Source: Hydractinia symbiolongicarpus (Eukaryota > Cnidaria > Hydrozoa > Anthoathecata > Hydractiniidae). Taken from it: a stretch of 64,000 bases of DNA. A model generated the notes under the pieces. That model worked only from the letters and a program-made list of their open reading frames with translations, ran no database searches and had not been told where the DNA came from. A program made the position numbers and the translations under genes. The stretch covers positions 30,879,001 to 30,943,000 of the forward strand of contig NC_079885.1 of assembly GCF_029227915.1 (NCBI RefSeq), given 5' to 3'. Shown one piece after another: positions 14,450 to 26,899 of the stretch (within the stretch, counting starts at the first letter, position 1; each line of letters starts with the position of its first letter).

Positions 14450-17324
14450 TTTAATCGCCGGCAAACGAAAACCCGCCATTTTCCGTAAACCCTGGACTCA
14501 GCCCGTATAGTCAAAAGTATACAAAGAAAGTACCCAGGGAGTAAACTTATTTTCCGAACGATTTTTTAAATTATTTTTTCACCACTACAACGCATGAGAC
14601 TTGTAGTTTTCAAAAATGTTTTCATTTTTGATGAGACGCTGAATAAAAGAAGTTTAATCGCCTGCAAACGAAAACCCGCCATTTCCCGTAAACCCCGGAC
14701 TCGGCCTGTGTAGTCAACAAAAGTATTCAAAGAAAGTACCCAGGGAGTAAACTCATTTTCCGAACGAATTTTTATATTATTTTTTTACCACTAAAACGCA
14801 TGAGACTTGCAGTTTTCAAAAATGTTTTCATATTTGATGGGACGCTGAATAAAAGAAGTTTAATCGCCGGCAAACAAAAAGCCGCTATTTTCCGTAAACC
14901 CCGGACTCGGCCCGTATAGTCAAAAGTATAGAAAGAAAATACCCAGGGAGTAAACTCATTTCCCGAACGATTTTTTAAATTATTTTTTCACCACTAAAAC
15001 GCATGAGACTTGTAGTTTTCAGAAATGTTTTCAATTTTGATGAGACGCTTAATGAAAGTGGTTTAATCGCCGGCAAACGAAAATCCGCGATTTCCCGTAA
15101 ATCCCGGGCTTGGCCTGTATAGTCGAATGTATACAAAGAAAGTACCTTGTGTGTAAACTCATTTCCAAAACGATTTTTTAAATTATCTTTTCACCACTAA
15201 AACGCATGAGACTTGTAGTTTTCAAAAATGTTTTCATTTTTGATGAGACGCTGAATAAAAGAAGTTTAATCGCCCTCAAACGAAAATCTGCGATTTCCCG
15301 TAAATCCCGGACTCGGCCCGTATAGTCAAAAGTATACAAAGAAAGTACCCAGGGAGTAAACTTATTTCCCGAACGATTTTTAAATTATTTTTTCACCACA
15401 AAAACGCATGAGACTTGTAGTTTTTAAAAATGTTTTCATTTTTGATGAGGCGCTTAATAAAAGAGGTTTAATTGCCGGCAAACGAAATCCCGCGATTTCC
15501 CGTAAACCCCGGACTCGGCCCGTATAGTCAAAAGTATACAAAGAAAGTATGCAGGGAGTAAACTCATTTTCCGACCGATTTTTTAAATTATTTTTTCATC
15601 ACTACAACGCATGAGACTTGTAGTTTTCAAAAATGTTTTCATTTTGGATGAGACGCTGAATAAAAGAATTTTAATCGCCGGCAAACGAAAACCCGCCATT
15701 TTCCGTAAACCCCGGACTCAGCCCGTATAGTCGAATGTATACAAAGAAAGTACCCTGTGTGTAAACTCATTTCCAAAACGATTTTTTAAATTATCTTTTC
15801 ACCACTAAAACGCATGAGACTTGTAGTTTTCAAAATTGTTTTCATTTTTGATGAGACGCTGAATAAAAGAAGTTTAATCGCCGGCAAACGAAAACCCGTC
15901 GTTTCCCGTAAACCCCGGACTCGGCTCGTATAGTCAAAAGTATACAAAGAAAGTACCCAAGGAGTAAACTCATTTTCCGAACGATTTTTTAAATTATTTT
16001 TTCACCACTACAACGCATGAGACTTGTAGTTTTCAAAAATGTTTTTATTTTTGATGAGACGCTGAATAAAAGAAGTTTAGTCGCCCTCAAACGAAAATCC
16101 GCGATTTCCCGTATATCCCGGACTCGGCCCGTACAGTCAAAAGTGTACAAAGAAAGTACCCAGGGAGTAAACTTATTTCCCGAACGATTTTTAAATTATT
16201 TTTTCACCACTAAAACGCATGAGATTTGTAGTTTTTAAAAATGTTTTGATTTTTGATGAGACGCTGAATAAAATAAGTTTAATCGCCCTCAAACGAAAAC
16301 CCGCGACTTCCCGTAAATCCCGGACTCGGCCCGTATAGTCAAAAGTATACAAAGAGAGTACCCAGGGAGTAAACTCATTTCCCGGACGATTTTTTAAATT
16401 ACTTTTTCACCACTAAAACGCATGAGACTTGTAGTTTTCAGAAATGTTTTCATTTTTGATGAGACGCTTAATGAAAGTGGTTTAATCGCCGGCAAACGAA
16501 AACCCGCGATTTCCCGTAAATCCCGGGCTTGGCCTGTATAGTCGAATGTATACAAAGAAAGTACCCTGTGAGTAAACTCATTTCCAAAACGATTTTTTAA
16601 ATTGTCTTTTCACCACTAAAACGCATGAGACTTGTAGTTTTTAGAAATGTTTTCATTTTTGATGAGACGCTTAATGAAAGTGGTTTAATCGCCGGCAAAC
16701 GAAAATCCGCGATTTCCTGTAAATCCCGGGCTTGGCCTGTATAGTCGAATGTATACAATGAAAGTACCCTGTGTGTAAACTCATTTCCAAAACGATTTTT
16801 TAAATTGTCTTTTCACCACTAAAACGCATGAGACTTGTAGTTTTCGAAAATGTTTTCATTTTTGATGAGACGCTGAATAAAAGAAGTTTATTCGCCGGCA
16901 AACAAAAACCGCCATTTCCCGTAAATCCCGGGCTCAGCCCGTATAGTCAAAAGTATACAAAGAAAATACCCAGGGTGTAAACTCATTTCCCGAACAATTT
17001 TTTAAATTACTTTTTCACCACTAAAACGCATGAGACTTGTAGTTTTCAAAAATGTTTTCATTTTTGATGAGACGCTTAATGAAAGTGGTTTAATCGCCGG
17101 CAAACGAAAACCCGCGATTTCCCGTAAATCCCGGGCTTGGCCTGTATAGTCGAATGTATACAAAGAAAGTACCCTGTGAGTAAACTCATTTCCAAAACGA
17201 TTTTTTAAATTGTCTTTTCACCACTAAAACGCATGAGACTTGTAGTTTTTAGAAATGTTTTCATTTTTGATGAGACGCTTAATGAAAGTGGTTTAATCGC
17301 CGGCAAACGAAAATCCGCGATTTC
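14450..17324. repeat. 2.9-kb segmental duplication within the array, copy 2
   Basis: This is the second copy of 11000-13874. The 575 bp between the two copies (about 13875-14449) is not part of this alignment. It matches monomers at about 9.0-9.7 kb instead (shared rare words ccccgcactcga and acaaacaaagtatcc). The arrangement is therefore a mosaic, not a simple doubling. Confidence 0.86.
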
Positions 17325-18651
17325 CTGTAAATCCCGGGCTTGGCCTGTATAGTCGAATGTATACAATGAAAGTACCCTGTGTGTAAACTCATTTCCAAAA
17401 CGATTTTTTAAATTGTCTTTTCACCACTAAAACGCATGAGACTTGTAGTTTTCAAAAATGTTTTCATTTTTGATGAGACGCTGAATAAAAGAAGTTTATT
17501 CGCCGGCAAACAAAAACCGCCATTTCCCGTAAATCCCGGGCTCAGCCCGTATAGTCAAAAGTATACAAAGAAAATACCCAGGGTGTAAACTCATTTCTAC
17601 TATTCCATTTTTTCACCACTACAACGCATGAGACTTGTAGTTTTCAAAAATGTTTTCATTTTTGATGAGACGCTGAATAAAAGAAGTTTAATCGCCTGCA
17701 AACGAAAACCCGCCATTTCCCGTAAACCCCGGACTCGGCCCGTGTAGTCAAAAGTATACAAAGAAAGTACCCAGGGAGTAAACTCATTTCCCGAACGATT
17801 TTTTAAATTATTTTTTCACCACTAAAACGCATGAGACTTGTAGTTTTCAAAAATGTTTTCATTTTTAATGAGACGCTGAATAAAAGAAGTTTAATCGCCT
17901 GCAAACGAAAACCCGTTATTTCCCGTAAACCCCGGACTCGGCCCGTGTAGTCAAAAGTATACAATGAAAGTACCCAGGGTGTAAACTCATTTCCCGAACG
18001 ATTTTTTAAATTATTTTTTCACCACTAAAACGCATGAGACTTGTAGTTTTCAGAAATGTTTTCATTTTTGATGAGACGCTTAATGAAAGTGGTTTAATCG
18101 CCGGCAAACAAAAACCGGCGATTTCCCGTAAATCCCGGGCTTGGCCTGTATAGTCGAATGTATACAAAGAAAGTACCCTGTGAGTAAACTCATTTCCCGA
18201 ACGATTTTTTAAATTATCTTTTCACCACTAAAACGCATGAGACTTGTAGTTTTCAAAAATGTTTTCATTTTTGATGAGACGCTGAATAAAAGAAGTTTAT
18301 TCGCCGGCAAACGAAAACCCGCCATTTCCCGTAAATCCCGTGGTCGGCCCGTATAGTCAAAAGTATACAAAGAAAGTACCCAGGGTGTAAACTCATTTCC
18401 ACTATTCCATTTTTTCACCACTACAACGCATGAGACTTGTAGTTTTCATAAATGTTTTCATTTTTGATGAGGCGCTGAATAAAAGAAGTTTAATCGCCCT
18501 CAAACGAAAACACGCGACTTCCTGTAAATCCCGGACTCGGCCCGTATAGTCAAAAGTATACAAAGAAAGTACCCAGGGAGTAAACTCATTTCCCGAACGA
18601 TTTTTTAAAATATTTTTTCACCACTAAAACGCATGAGACTTGTAGTTTTCA
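17064..18651. repeat. 1.6-kb higher-order repeat, copy 1 (offset 2211)
   Basis: This block aligns with about 19275-20862 at offset 2211 (for example 18209 to 20420). It contains the aagtttattcgccggc monomer with a shortened caaaaaccgcc block, two short-tail actattcca monomers (17599 and 18401), and the tcccgtggtcggcc variant. The copies separate at about 18651/20862, where one has gttttggatg and the other has gttttcagaaatg. Confidence 0.8.
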
Positions 18652-19288
18652 AAAATGTTTTCATTTTGGATGAGACGCTGAATAAAAGAATTTTAATCGC
18701 CGGCAAACGAAAACCCGCCATTTTCCGTAAACCCCGGACTCAGCCCGTATAGTCGAATGTATACAAAGAAAGTACCCTGTGTGTAAACTCATTTCCAAAA
18801 CGATTTTTTAAATTATCTTTTCACCACTAAAACGCATGAGACTTGTAGTTTTCAAAATTGTTTTCATTTTTGATGAGACGCTGAATAAAAGAAGTTTAAT
18901 CGCCGGCAAACGAAAACCCGTCGTTTCCCGTAAACCCCGGACTCGGCTCGTATAGTCAAAAGTATACAAAGAGAGTACCCAAGGAGTAAACTCATTTTCC
19001 GAACGATTTTTTAAATTATTTTTTCACCACTACAACGCATGAGACTTGTAGTTTTCAAAAATGTTTTCATTTTTGATGAGACGCTGAATAAAAGAAGTTT
19101 AATCGCCCTCAAACGAAAATCCGCGATTTCCCCTATATCCCGGACTAGGCCCGTACAGTCAAAAGTATACAAAGAAAGTACCCAGGGAGTAAACTTATTT
19201 CCCGAACGATTTTTAAATTATTTTTTTACCACTAAAACGCATGAGATTTGTAGTTTTTAAAAATGTTTTGATTTTTGATGAGACGCTT
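18651..19288. repeat. Partial third copy of the 2.9-kb segment
   Basis: Monomers from the tcattttggatgag unit (near 18660) to the gttttgatttttgatg unit (near 19270) repeat those at 15.64-16.27 kb with offset 3022, and those at 12.19-12.8 kb. At about 19288 the alignment jumps by one monomer, so the middle of one unit is fused to the middle of the next. After the jump the offset to 16.4-17.0 kb is about 2819. This is the mark of an unequal crossover that deleted one monomer. Confidence 0.78.
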
Positions 19289-20862
19289 AATGAAAGTGGT
19301 TTAATCGCCGGCAAACGAAAACCCGCGATTTCCCGTAAATCCCGGGCTTGGCCTGTATAGTCGAATGTATACAAAGAAAGTACCCTGTGAGTAAACTCAT
19401 TTCCAAAACGATTTTTTAAATTGTCTTTTCACCACTAAAACGCATGAGACTTGTAGTTTTTAGAAATGTTTTCATTTTTGATGAGACGCTTAATGAAAGT
19501 GGTTTAATCGCCGGCAAACGAAAATCCGCGATTTCCTGTAAATCCCGGGCTTGGCCTGTATAGTCGAATGTATACAATGAAAGTACCCTGTGTGTAAACT
19601 CATTTCCAAAATGATTTTTTAAATTGTCTTTTTACCACTAAAACGCATGAGACTTGTAGTTTTCAAAAATGTTTTCATTTTTGATGAGACGCTGAATAAA
19701 AGAAGTTTATTCGCCGGCAAACAAAAACCGCCATTTCCCGTAAATCCCGGGCTCAGCCCGTATAGTCAAAAGTATACAAAGAAAATACCCAGGGTGTAAA
19801 CTCATTTCTACTATTCCATTTTTTCACCACTACAACGCATGAGACTTGTAGTTTTCAAAAATGTTTTCATTTTTGATGAGACGCTGAATAAAAGAAGTTT
19901 AATCGCCTGCAAACGAAAACCCGCCATTTCCCGTAAACCCCGGACTCGGCCCGTGTAGTCAAAAGTATACAAAGAAAGTACCCAGGGAGTAAACTCATTT
20001 CCCGAACGATTTTTTAAATTATTTTTTCACCACTAAAACGCATGAGACTTGTAGTTTTCAAAAATGTTTTCATTTTTAATGAGACGCTGAATAAAAGAAG
20101 TTTAATCGCCTGCAAACGAAAACCCGTCATTTCCCGTAAACCCCGGACTCGGCCCGTGTAGTCAAAAGTATACAATGAAAGTACCCAGGGTGTAAACTCA
20201 TTTCCCGAACGATTTTTTAAATTATTTTTTCACCACTAAAACGCATGAGACTTGTAGTTTTCAGAAATGTTTTCATTTTTGATGAGACGCTTAATGAAAG
20301 TGGTTTAATCGCCGGCAAACAAAAACCCGCGATTTCCCGTAAATCCCGGGCTTGGCCTGTATAGTCGAATGTATACAAAGAAAGTACCCTGTGAGTAAAC
20401 TCATTTCCCGAACGATTTTTTAAATTATCTTTTCACCACTAAAACGCATGAGACTTGTAGTTTTCAAAAATGTTTTCATTTTTGATGAGACGCTGAATAA
20501 AAGAAGTTTATTCGCCGGCAAACGAAAACCCGCCATTTCCCGTAAATCCCGTGGTCGGCCCGTATAGTCAAAAGTATACAAAGAAAGTACCCAGGGTGTA
20601 AACTCATTTCCACTATTCCATTTTTTCACCACTACAACGCTTGAGACTTGTAGTTTTCAAAAATGTTTTCATTTTTGATGAGACGCTGAATAAAAGAAGT
20701 TTAATCGCTCTCAAACGAAAACACGCGACTTCCTGTAAATCCCGGACTCGGCCCGTATAGTCAAAAGTATACAAAGAAAGTACCCAGGGAGTAAACTCAT
20801 TTCCCGAACGATTTTTTAAAATATTTTTTCACCACTAAAACGCATGAGACTTGTAGTTTTCA
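19275..20862. repeat. 1.6-kb higher-order repeat, copy 2 (offset 2211)
   Basis: This is the second copy of 17064-18651, with the same monomer order and the same short-tail units (19810 and 20612). Small differences include gcttgag in place of gcatgag near 20640 and cgctctcaaacg near 20706. Confidence 0.8.
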
Positions 20863-21640
20863 GAAATGTTTTCATTTTTGATGAGACGCTTAATGAAAGT
20901 GGTTTAATCGCCGGCAAACAAAAATCCGCGATTTCCCGTAAATCCCGGGCTTGGCCTGTATAGTCGAATGTATACAAAGAAAGTACCCTGTGTGTAAACT
21001 CATTTCCAAAACGATTTTTTAAATTATCTTTTCACCACTAAAACGCATGAGACTTGTAGTTTTCAAAAATGTTTTCATTTTTGATGAGACGCTGAATAAA
21101 AGAAGTTTAATTGCCGGCAATCGAAAACCCGCCATTTTCCGTAAACCCCGGACTCGGCCCGTATAGTCAAAAGTATACAAAGAAAGTACCCACGGAGTAA
21201 ACTCATTTTCCGAACGATTTTTTAAATTATTTTTTCACCACTAAAACGCATGAGACTTGTAGTTTTCAGAAATGTTTTCATTTTTGATGAGACGCTTAAT
21301 GAAAGTGGTTTAATCGCCGGCAAACAAAAACCCGCGATTTCCCGTAAATCCCGGGCTTGGCCTGTATAGTCGAATGTATACAAAGAATGTACCCTGTGAG
21401 TAAACTCATTTCCCGAACGATTTTTTGAATTATCTTTTCACCATTAAAACGCATGAGACTTGTAGTTTTCTAAAATGTTTTCATTTTTGATGAGACGCTG
21501 AATAAAAGAAGTTTATTCGCCGTCAAACGAAAACCCGCCGTTTCCCGTAAATCCCGGGTTCGGCCCGTATAGTCAAAAGTATACAAAGAAAGTACCCAGG
21601 GTGTAAACTCATTTCCACTATTCCATTTTTTCACCACTAC

Positions 21641-22047
21641 AACGCATGAGACTTGTAGTTTTCAAAAATGTTTTCATTTTTGGTGAGACGCTGAATAAAA
21701 GAAGTTTAATCGCCCTCAAACGAAAACCCGCGACTTCCCGTAAATCCCGGACTCGGCCCGTATAGTCAAAAGTATACAAAGAAAGTACCCAGGGAGTAAA
21801 CTCATTTCCCGAACGATTTTTTAAATTATTTTTTCACCACTACAACGCATGAGACTTGTAGTTTTCAAAAATGTTTTCATTTTTGGTGAGACGCTGAATA
21901 AAAGAAGTTTAATCGCCCTCAAACGAAAACCCGCGACTTCCCGTAAATCCCGGACTCGGCCCGTATAGTCAAAAGTATACAAAGAAAGTACCCAGAGAGT
22001 AAACTCATTTCCCGAACGATTTTTTAAATTATTTTTTCACCACTTAA
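21641..22047. repeat. Recent single-monomer duplication
   Basis: Two consecutive monomers share the otherwise rare word ttttggtgagacg (at about 21679 and 21882, spacing 203 bp). They are nearly identical along their whole length, including gccctcaaacg and cgcgacttcccg. This looks like a recent one-unit tandem duplication inside an otherwise heterogeneous stretch. Confidence 0.75.
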
Positions 22048-24029
22048 ACGCATGAGACTTGTAGTTTTCAGAAATGTTTTCATTTTTGATGAGACGCTTA
22101 ATGAAAGTTGTTTAATCGCCGGCAAGCGAAAATCCGCGATTTCCCGTAAATCCCGGGCTTGGCCTGTATATTCGAATGTATACAAAGAAAGTACCCTGTG
22201 TGTAAACTCATTTCCAAAACGATTTTTTAAATTATCTTTTCACCACTAAAACGCATGAGACTTGTAGTTTTCAAAAATGTTTTCATTTTTGATGAGACGA
22301 TGAATAAAAGACGTTTAATTGCCGGCAAACGAAAACCCGCCATTTTTCGTAAACCCCGGACTCGGCCCGTATAGTTAAAAGTATACAAAGAAAGTACCCA
22401 GGGAGTAAATTCATTTTCCGAACGATTTTTTAAATTATTTTTTCACCACTACAACGCATGAGACTTGTAGTTTTCAAAAATGTTTTCATTTTTGATGAGA
22501 CACTGAATAACAGAAGTTTAATCGCCCTCAAACGAAAATCCGCGAGTTCCCGTAAATCCCAGACTCGGCCCGTATAGTCAAAAGTATACAAAGAAAGTAC
22601 CCAGGGAGTAAACTTATTTCCCGAACGATTTTTGAATTATTTTTTCAACACTAAAACGCATAAGACTTGTAGTTTTCAAAAATGTTTTCATTTTTGATGA
22701 GACGCTTAATGAAAGATGTTTAATCGCTGGCAAACGAAATACCGCGATTTCCAGTAAACCCCGGACTCGGCCCGTATAGTCAAAAGTATACAAAGAAAGT
22801 ACCCAGGGAGTAAACTCATTTTCCGAACGATTTTTTAAGTAATTTTTTCACCACTACAACGCATGAGACTTGTAGTTCTCAAAAATGATTTCATTTTTGA
22901 TGAGACGCTGTATAAAAGAAGTTTAATCGCCGGCAAACGAAAACCCGCGATTTCTCGTAAATCCCGGGCTTGGCCTGTATAGTCGAATGTATACAAAGAA
23001 AGTACCCTGTGTGTAAACTCATTTCCAAAACGATTTTTTAAATTATTTTTTCACCACTAAAACGCATGAGACTTGTAGTTTTTAGAAATGTTTTCATTTT
23101 TGATGAGACGCTTAATGAAAGTGGTTTAATCGCCGGCAAACGAAAATCCGCGATTTCCCGTAAATCCCAGGCTTGGCCTGTATAGTCGAATGTATACAAA
23201 GAAAGTACCCTGTGTGTAAACTCATTTCCAAAACGATTTTTTAAATTATCTTTTCACCACTAAAACGCATGAGACTTGTAGTTTTCAAAAATGTTTTCAT
23301 TTTTGATGAGACGCTGAATAACAGAAGTTTAATCGCCCTCAAACGAAAATCCGCGAGTTCCCGTAAATCTCAGACTCGGCCCGTAAAGTCAAAAGTATAC
23401 AAAGAAAGTACCCAGGGAGTAAACTTATTTCCCGAACGATTTTTGAATTATTTTTTCACCACTAAAACGCATAAGACTTGTAGTTTTCAAAAATGTTTTC
23501 ATTTTTGATGAGACGCTTAATGAAAGAGGTTTAATCGCCGGCAAACGAAATACCGCGATTTCCAGTAAACCCCGGACTCGGCCCGTATAGTCAAAAGTAT
23601 ACAAAGAAAGTACCCAGGGAGTAAACTCATTTTCCGAACGATTTTTTAAGTAATTTTTTCACCACTACAACGCATGAGACTTGTAGTTCTCAAAAATGTT
23701 TTCATTTTTGATGAGACGCTGTATAAAAGAAGTTTAATCGCCGGCAAACGAAAACCCGCGATTTCTCGTAAATCCCGGGCTTGGCCTGTATAGTCGAATG
23801 TATACAAAGAAAGTACCCTGTGTGTAAACTCATTTCCAAAACGATTTTTTAAATTATTTTTTCACCACTAAAACGCATGAGACTTGTAGTTTTCAGAAAT
23901 GTTTTCATTTTTGATGAGACGCTTAATGAAAGTGGTTTAATCGCCGGCAAACGAAAACCCGCGATTTCCCGTAAATCCCGGGCTTGGCCCGTATAGTCGA
24001 ATGTATGCAAAGAAAGTACCCAAGGAGTA

Positions 24030-26147
24030 AACTCATTTCCCGAACGATTTTTTAAATTATTTTTTCACCACTAAAACGCATGAGACTTGTAGTTTTCAGA
24101 TAGGTTTTCATTTTTGATGAGACGCTTAATGAAAGTGGTTTAATCGCCGGCAAACGAAAATCCGCGATTTCCCGTAAATCCCGGGCTTGGCCTGTATAGT
24201 CGAATGTATACAAAGAAAGTACCCTGTGTGTAAACTCATTTCCAAAACGATTTTTTAAATTATCTTTTCACCACTAAAACGCATGAGATTTGTAGTTTTC
24301 AAAAATGTTTTCATTTTAGATGAGACGCTGAATAAAAGAAGTTTGATTGCCGGCAAACGAAAACCCGCCATTTTTTGTAAACCCCGGACTCGGCCCGTAT
24401 AGTCAAAAGTATACAAAGAAAGTACACAGGGAGTAAACTCATTTTCCGAACGATTTTTTAAATTATTTTTTCACCACTACAACGCATGAGACTTGTAGTT
24501 TTCAAAAATGTTTTCATTTTTGATGAGACGCTGAATAACAGAAGTTTAATCGCCCTCAAACAAAAATCCGCGATTTCCCGTAAATCCCGGACTCGGCCCG
24601 TATAGTCAAAAGTATACAAAGAAAGTACCCAGGGAGTAAACTTATTTCCCCAACGATTTTTGAATCATTTTTTCACCACTAAAACGCATAAGACTTGTAG
24701 TTTTCAAAAATGTTTTCATTTTTGATGAGACGCTTAATGAAAGAGGTTTAATCGCCGGCAAACGAAATACCGCGATTTCCAGTAAACCCTGGACTCGGCC
24801 CGTATAGTCAAAAGTTTACAAAGAAAGTACCCAGGGAGTATACTCATTTTCCGAACGATTTTTCAAGTAATTTTTTCACCACTACAACGCATGAGACTTG
24901 TAGTTCTCAAAAATGTTTTCATTTTTGATGAGACTCAGTATAAAAGAAGTTTAATCGCCGGCAAACGAAAACCCGCGATTTCCCGTAAATCCCGGGCTTG
25001 GCCTGTATAGTCGAATGTATACAAAGAAAGTACCCTGTGTGTAAACTCATCTCCAAAACGATTTTTTAAATTATTTTTTCACCACTAAAACGCATGAGAC
25101 TTGTAGTTTTCAGAAATGTTTTCATTTTTGATGAGACGCTTAATGAAAGTGGTTTAATCGCCGGCAAACGAAAACCCGCGATTTCCCGTAAATCCCGGGC
25201 TTGGCCCGTATAGTCGAATGTATACAAAGAAAGTACCCTGTGAGTAAACTCATTTCCCGAACGATTTTTTAAATTATTTTTTCACCACTAAAACGCATGA
25301 GACTTGTAGTTTTCAGAAAGGTTTTCATTTTTGATGAGACGCTTAATGAAAGTGGTTTAATCGCCGGCAAACGAAAATCCGCGATTTCCCGTAAATCCCG
25401 GGCTTGGCCTGTATAGTCGAATGTATACAAAGAAAGTACCCTGTGTGTAAACTCATTTCCAAAACAATTTTTTAAATTATCTTTTCACCACTAAAACGCA
25501 TGAGACTTGTAGTTTTCAAAAATGTTTTCATTTTAGATGAGACGCTGAATAAAAGAAGTTTGATTGCCGGCAAACGAAAACCCGCCATTTTTTGTAAACC
25601 CCGGACTCGGCCCGTATAGTCAAAAGTATACAAAGAAAGTACACAGGGAGTAAACTCATTTTCCGAACGATTTTTTAAATTATTTTTTCACCACTACAAC
25701 GCATGAGACTTGTAGTTTTCAAAAATGTTTTCATTTTTGATGAGACGCTGAATAGCAGAAGTTTAATCGCCCTCAAACAAAAATCCGCGATTTCCCGTAA
25801 ATCCCGGACTCGGCCCGTATAGTCAAAAGTATACAAAGAAAGTACCCAGGGAGTAAACTTATTTCCCCAACGATTTTTGAATCATTTTTTCACCACTAAA
25901 ACGCATAAGACTTGTAGTTTTCAAAAATGTTTTCATTTTTGATGAGACGCTTAATGAAAGAGGTTTAATCGCCGGCAAACGAAATACCGCGATTTCCAGT
26001 AAACCCCGGACTCGGCCCGTATAGTCAAAAGTATACAAAGAAAGTACCCAGGGAGTAAACTCATTTTCCGAACGATTTTTTAAGTAATTTTTTCACCACT
26101 ACAACGCATGAGACTTGTAGTTCTCAAAAATGATTTCATTTTTGATG
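24030..26147. repeat. 6-monomer higher-order repeat, two copies (offset 1217)
   Basis: About 24030-24930 repeats as about 25247-26147 with offset 1217. Shared markers are tcattttagatgag (24311 and 25528), gtttgattgccggc, ttttttgtaaacc, gtacacaggg, cttatttccccaacg with gaatcatttt, and the gcataagac monomer (24686 and 25903). The 24931-25246 stretch links the copies and belongs to the same period. Confidence 0.8.
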
Positions 26148-26899
26148 AGACGCTGTATAAAAGAAGTTTAATCGCCGGCAAACGAAAACCCGCGATTTCT
26201 CGTAAATCCCGGGCTTGGCCTGTATAGTCGAATGTATACAAAGAAAGTACCCTGTGTGTAAACTCATTTCCAAAACGATTTTTTAAATTATCTTTTCACC
26301 ATTAAAACGCATGAGACTTGTAGTTTTCAGAAATGTTTTCATTTTTGATGAGACGCTTAATGAAAGTGGATTAATCGCCGGCAAACGAAAATCCGCGATT
26401 TCTCGTAAATCCCGGGCTTGGCCTGTATAGTCGAATGTATACAAAGAAAGTACCCTGTGTGTAAACTCATTTCCAAAACGATTTTTTAAATTATCTTTTC
26501 ACCACTAAAACGCATGAGACTTGTAGTTTTCAAAAATGTTTTCATTTTTGATCAGACGCTGAACAAAAGACGTTTAATTGCCGGCAAACGAAAACCCGCC
26601 ATTTTCCGTAAACCCCGGACTCGGCCCGTATAGTCAAAAGTATACAAAGAAAGTACCCAGGGAGTAAACTCATTTTCCGAACGATTTTTTAAATTATTTT
26701 TTCACCACTACAACGCATGAGACTTGTAGTTTTCAAAAATGTTTTCATTTTTGATGAGACGCTTAATGAAAGAGGTTTAATCGCCGGCAAACGAAATACC
26801 GCGATTTCCAGTAAACCCCAGACTCGGTTCGTATAGTCAAAAGTATACAAAGAAAGTACCCAGGGAGTAAACTCATTTTCCGAACGATTTTTTAAGTAA

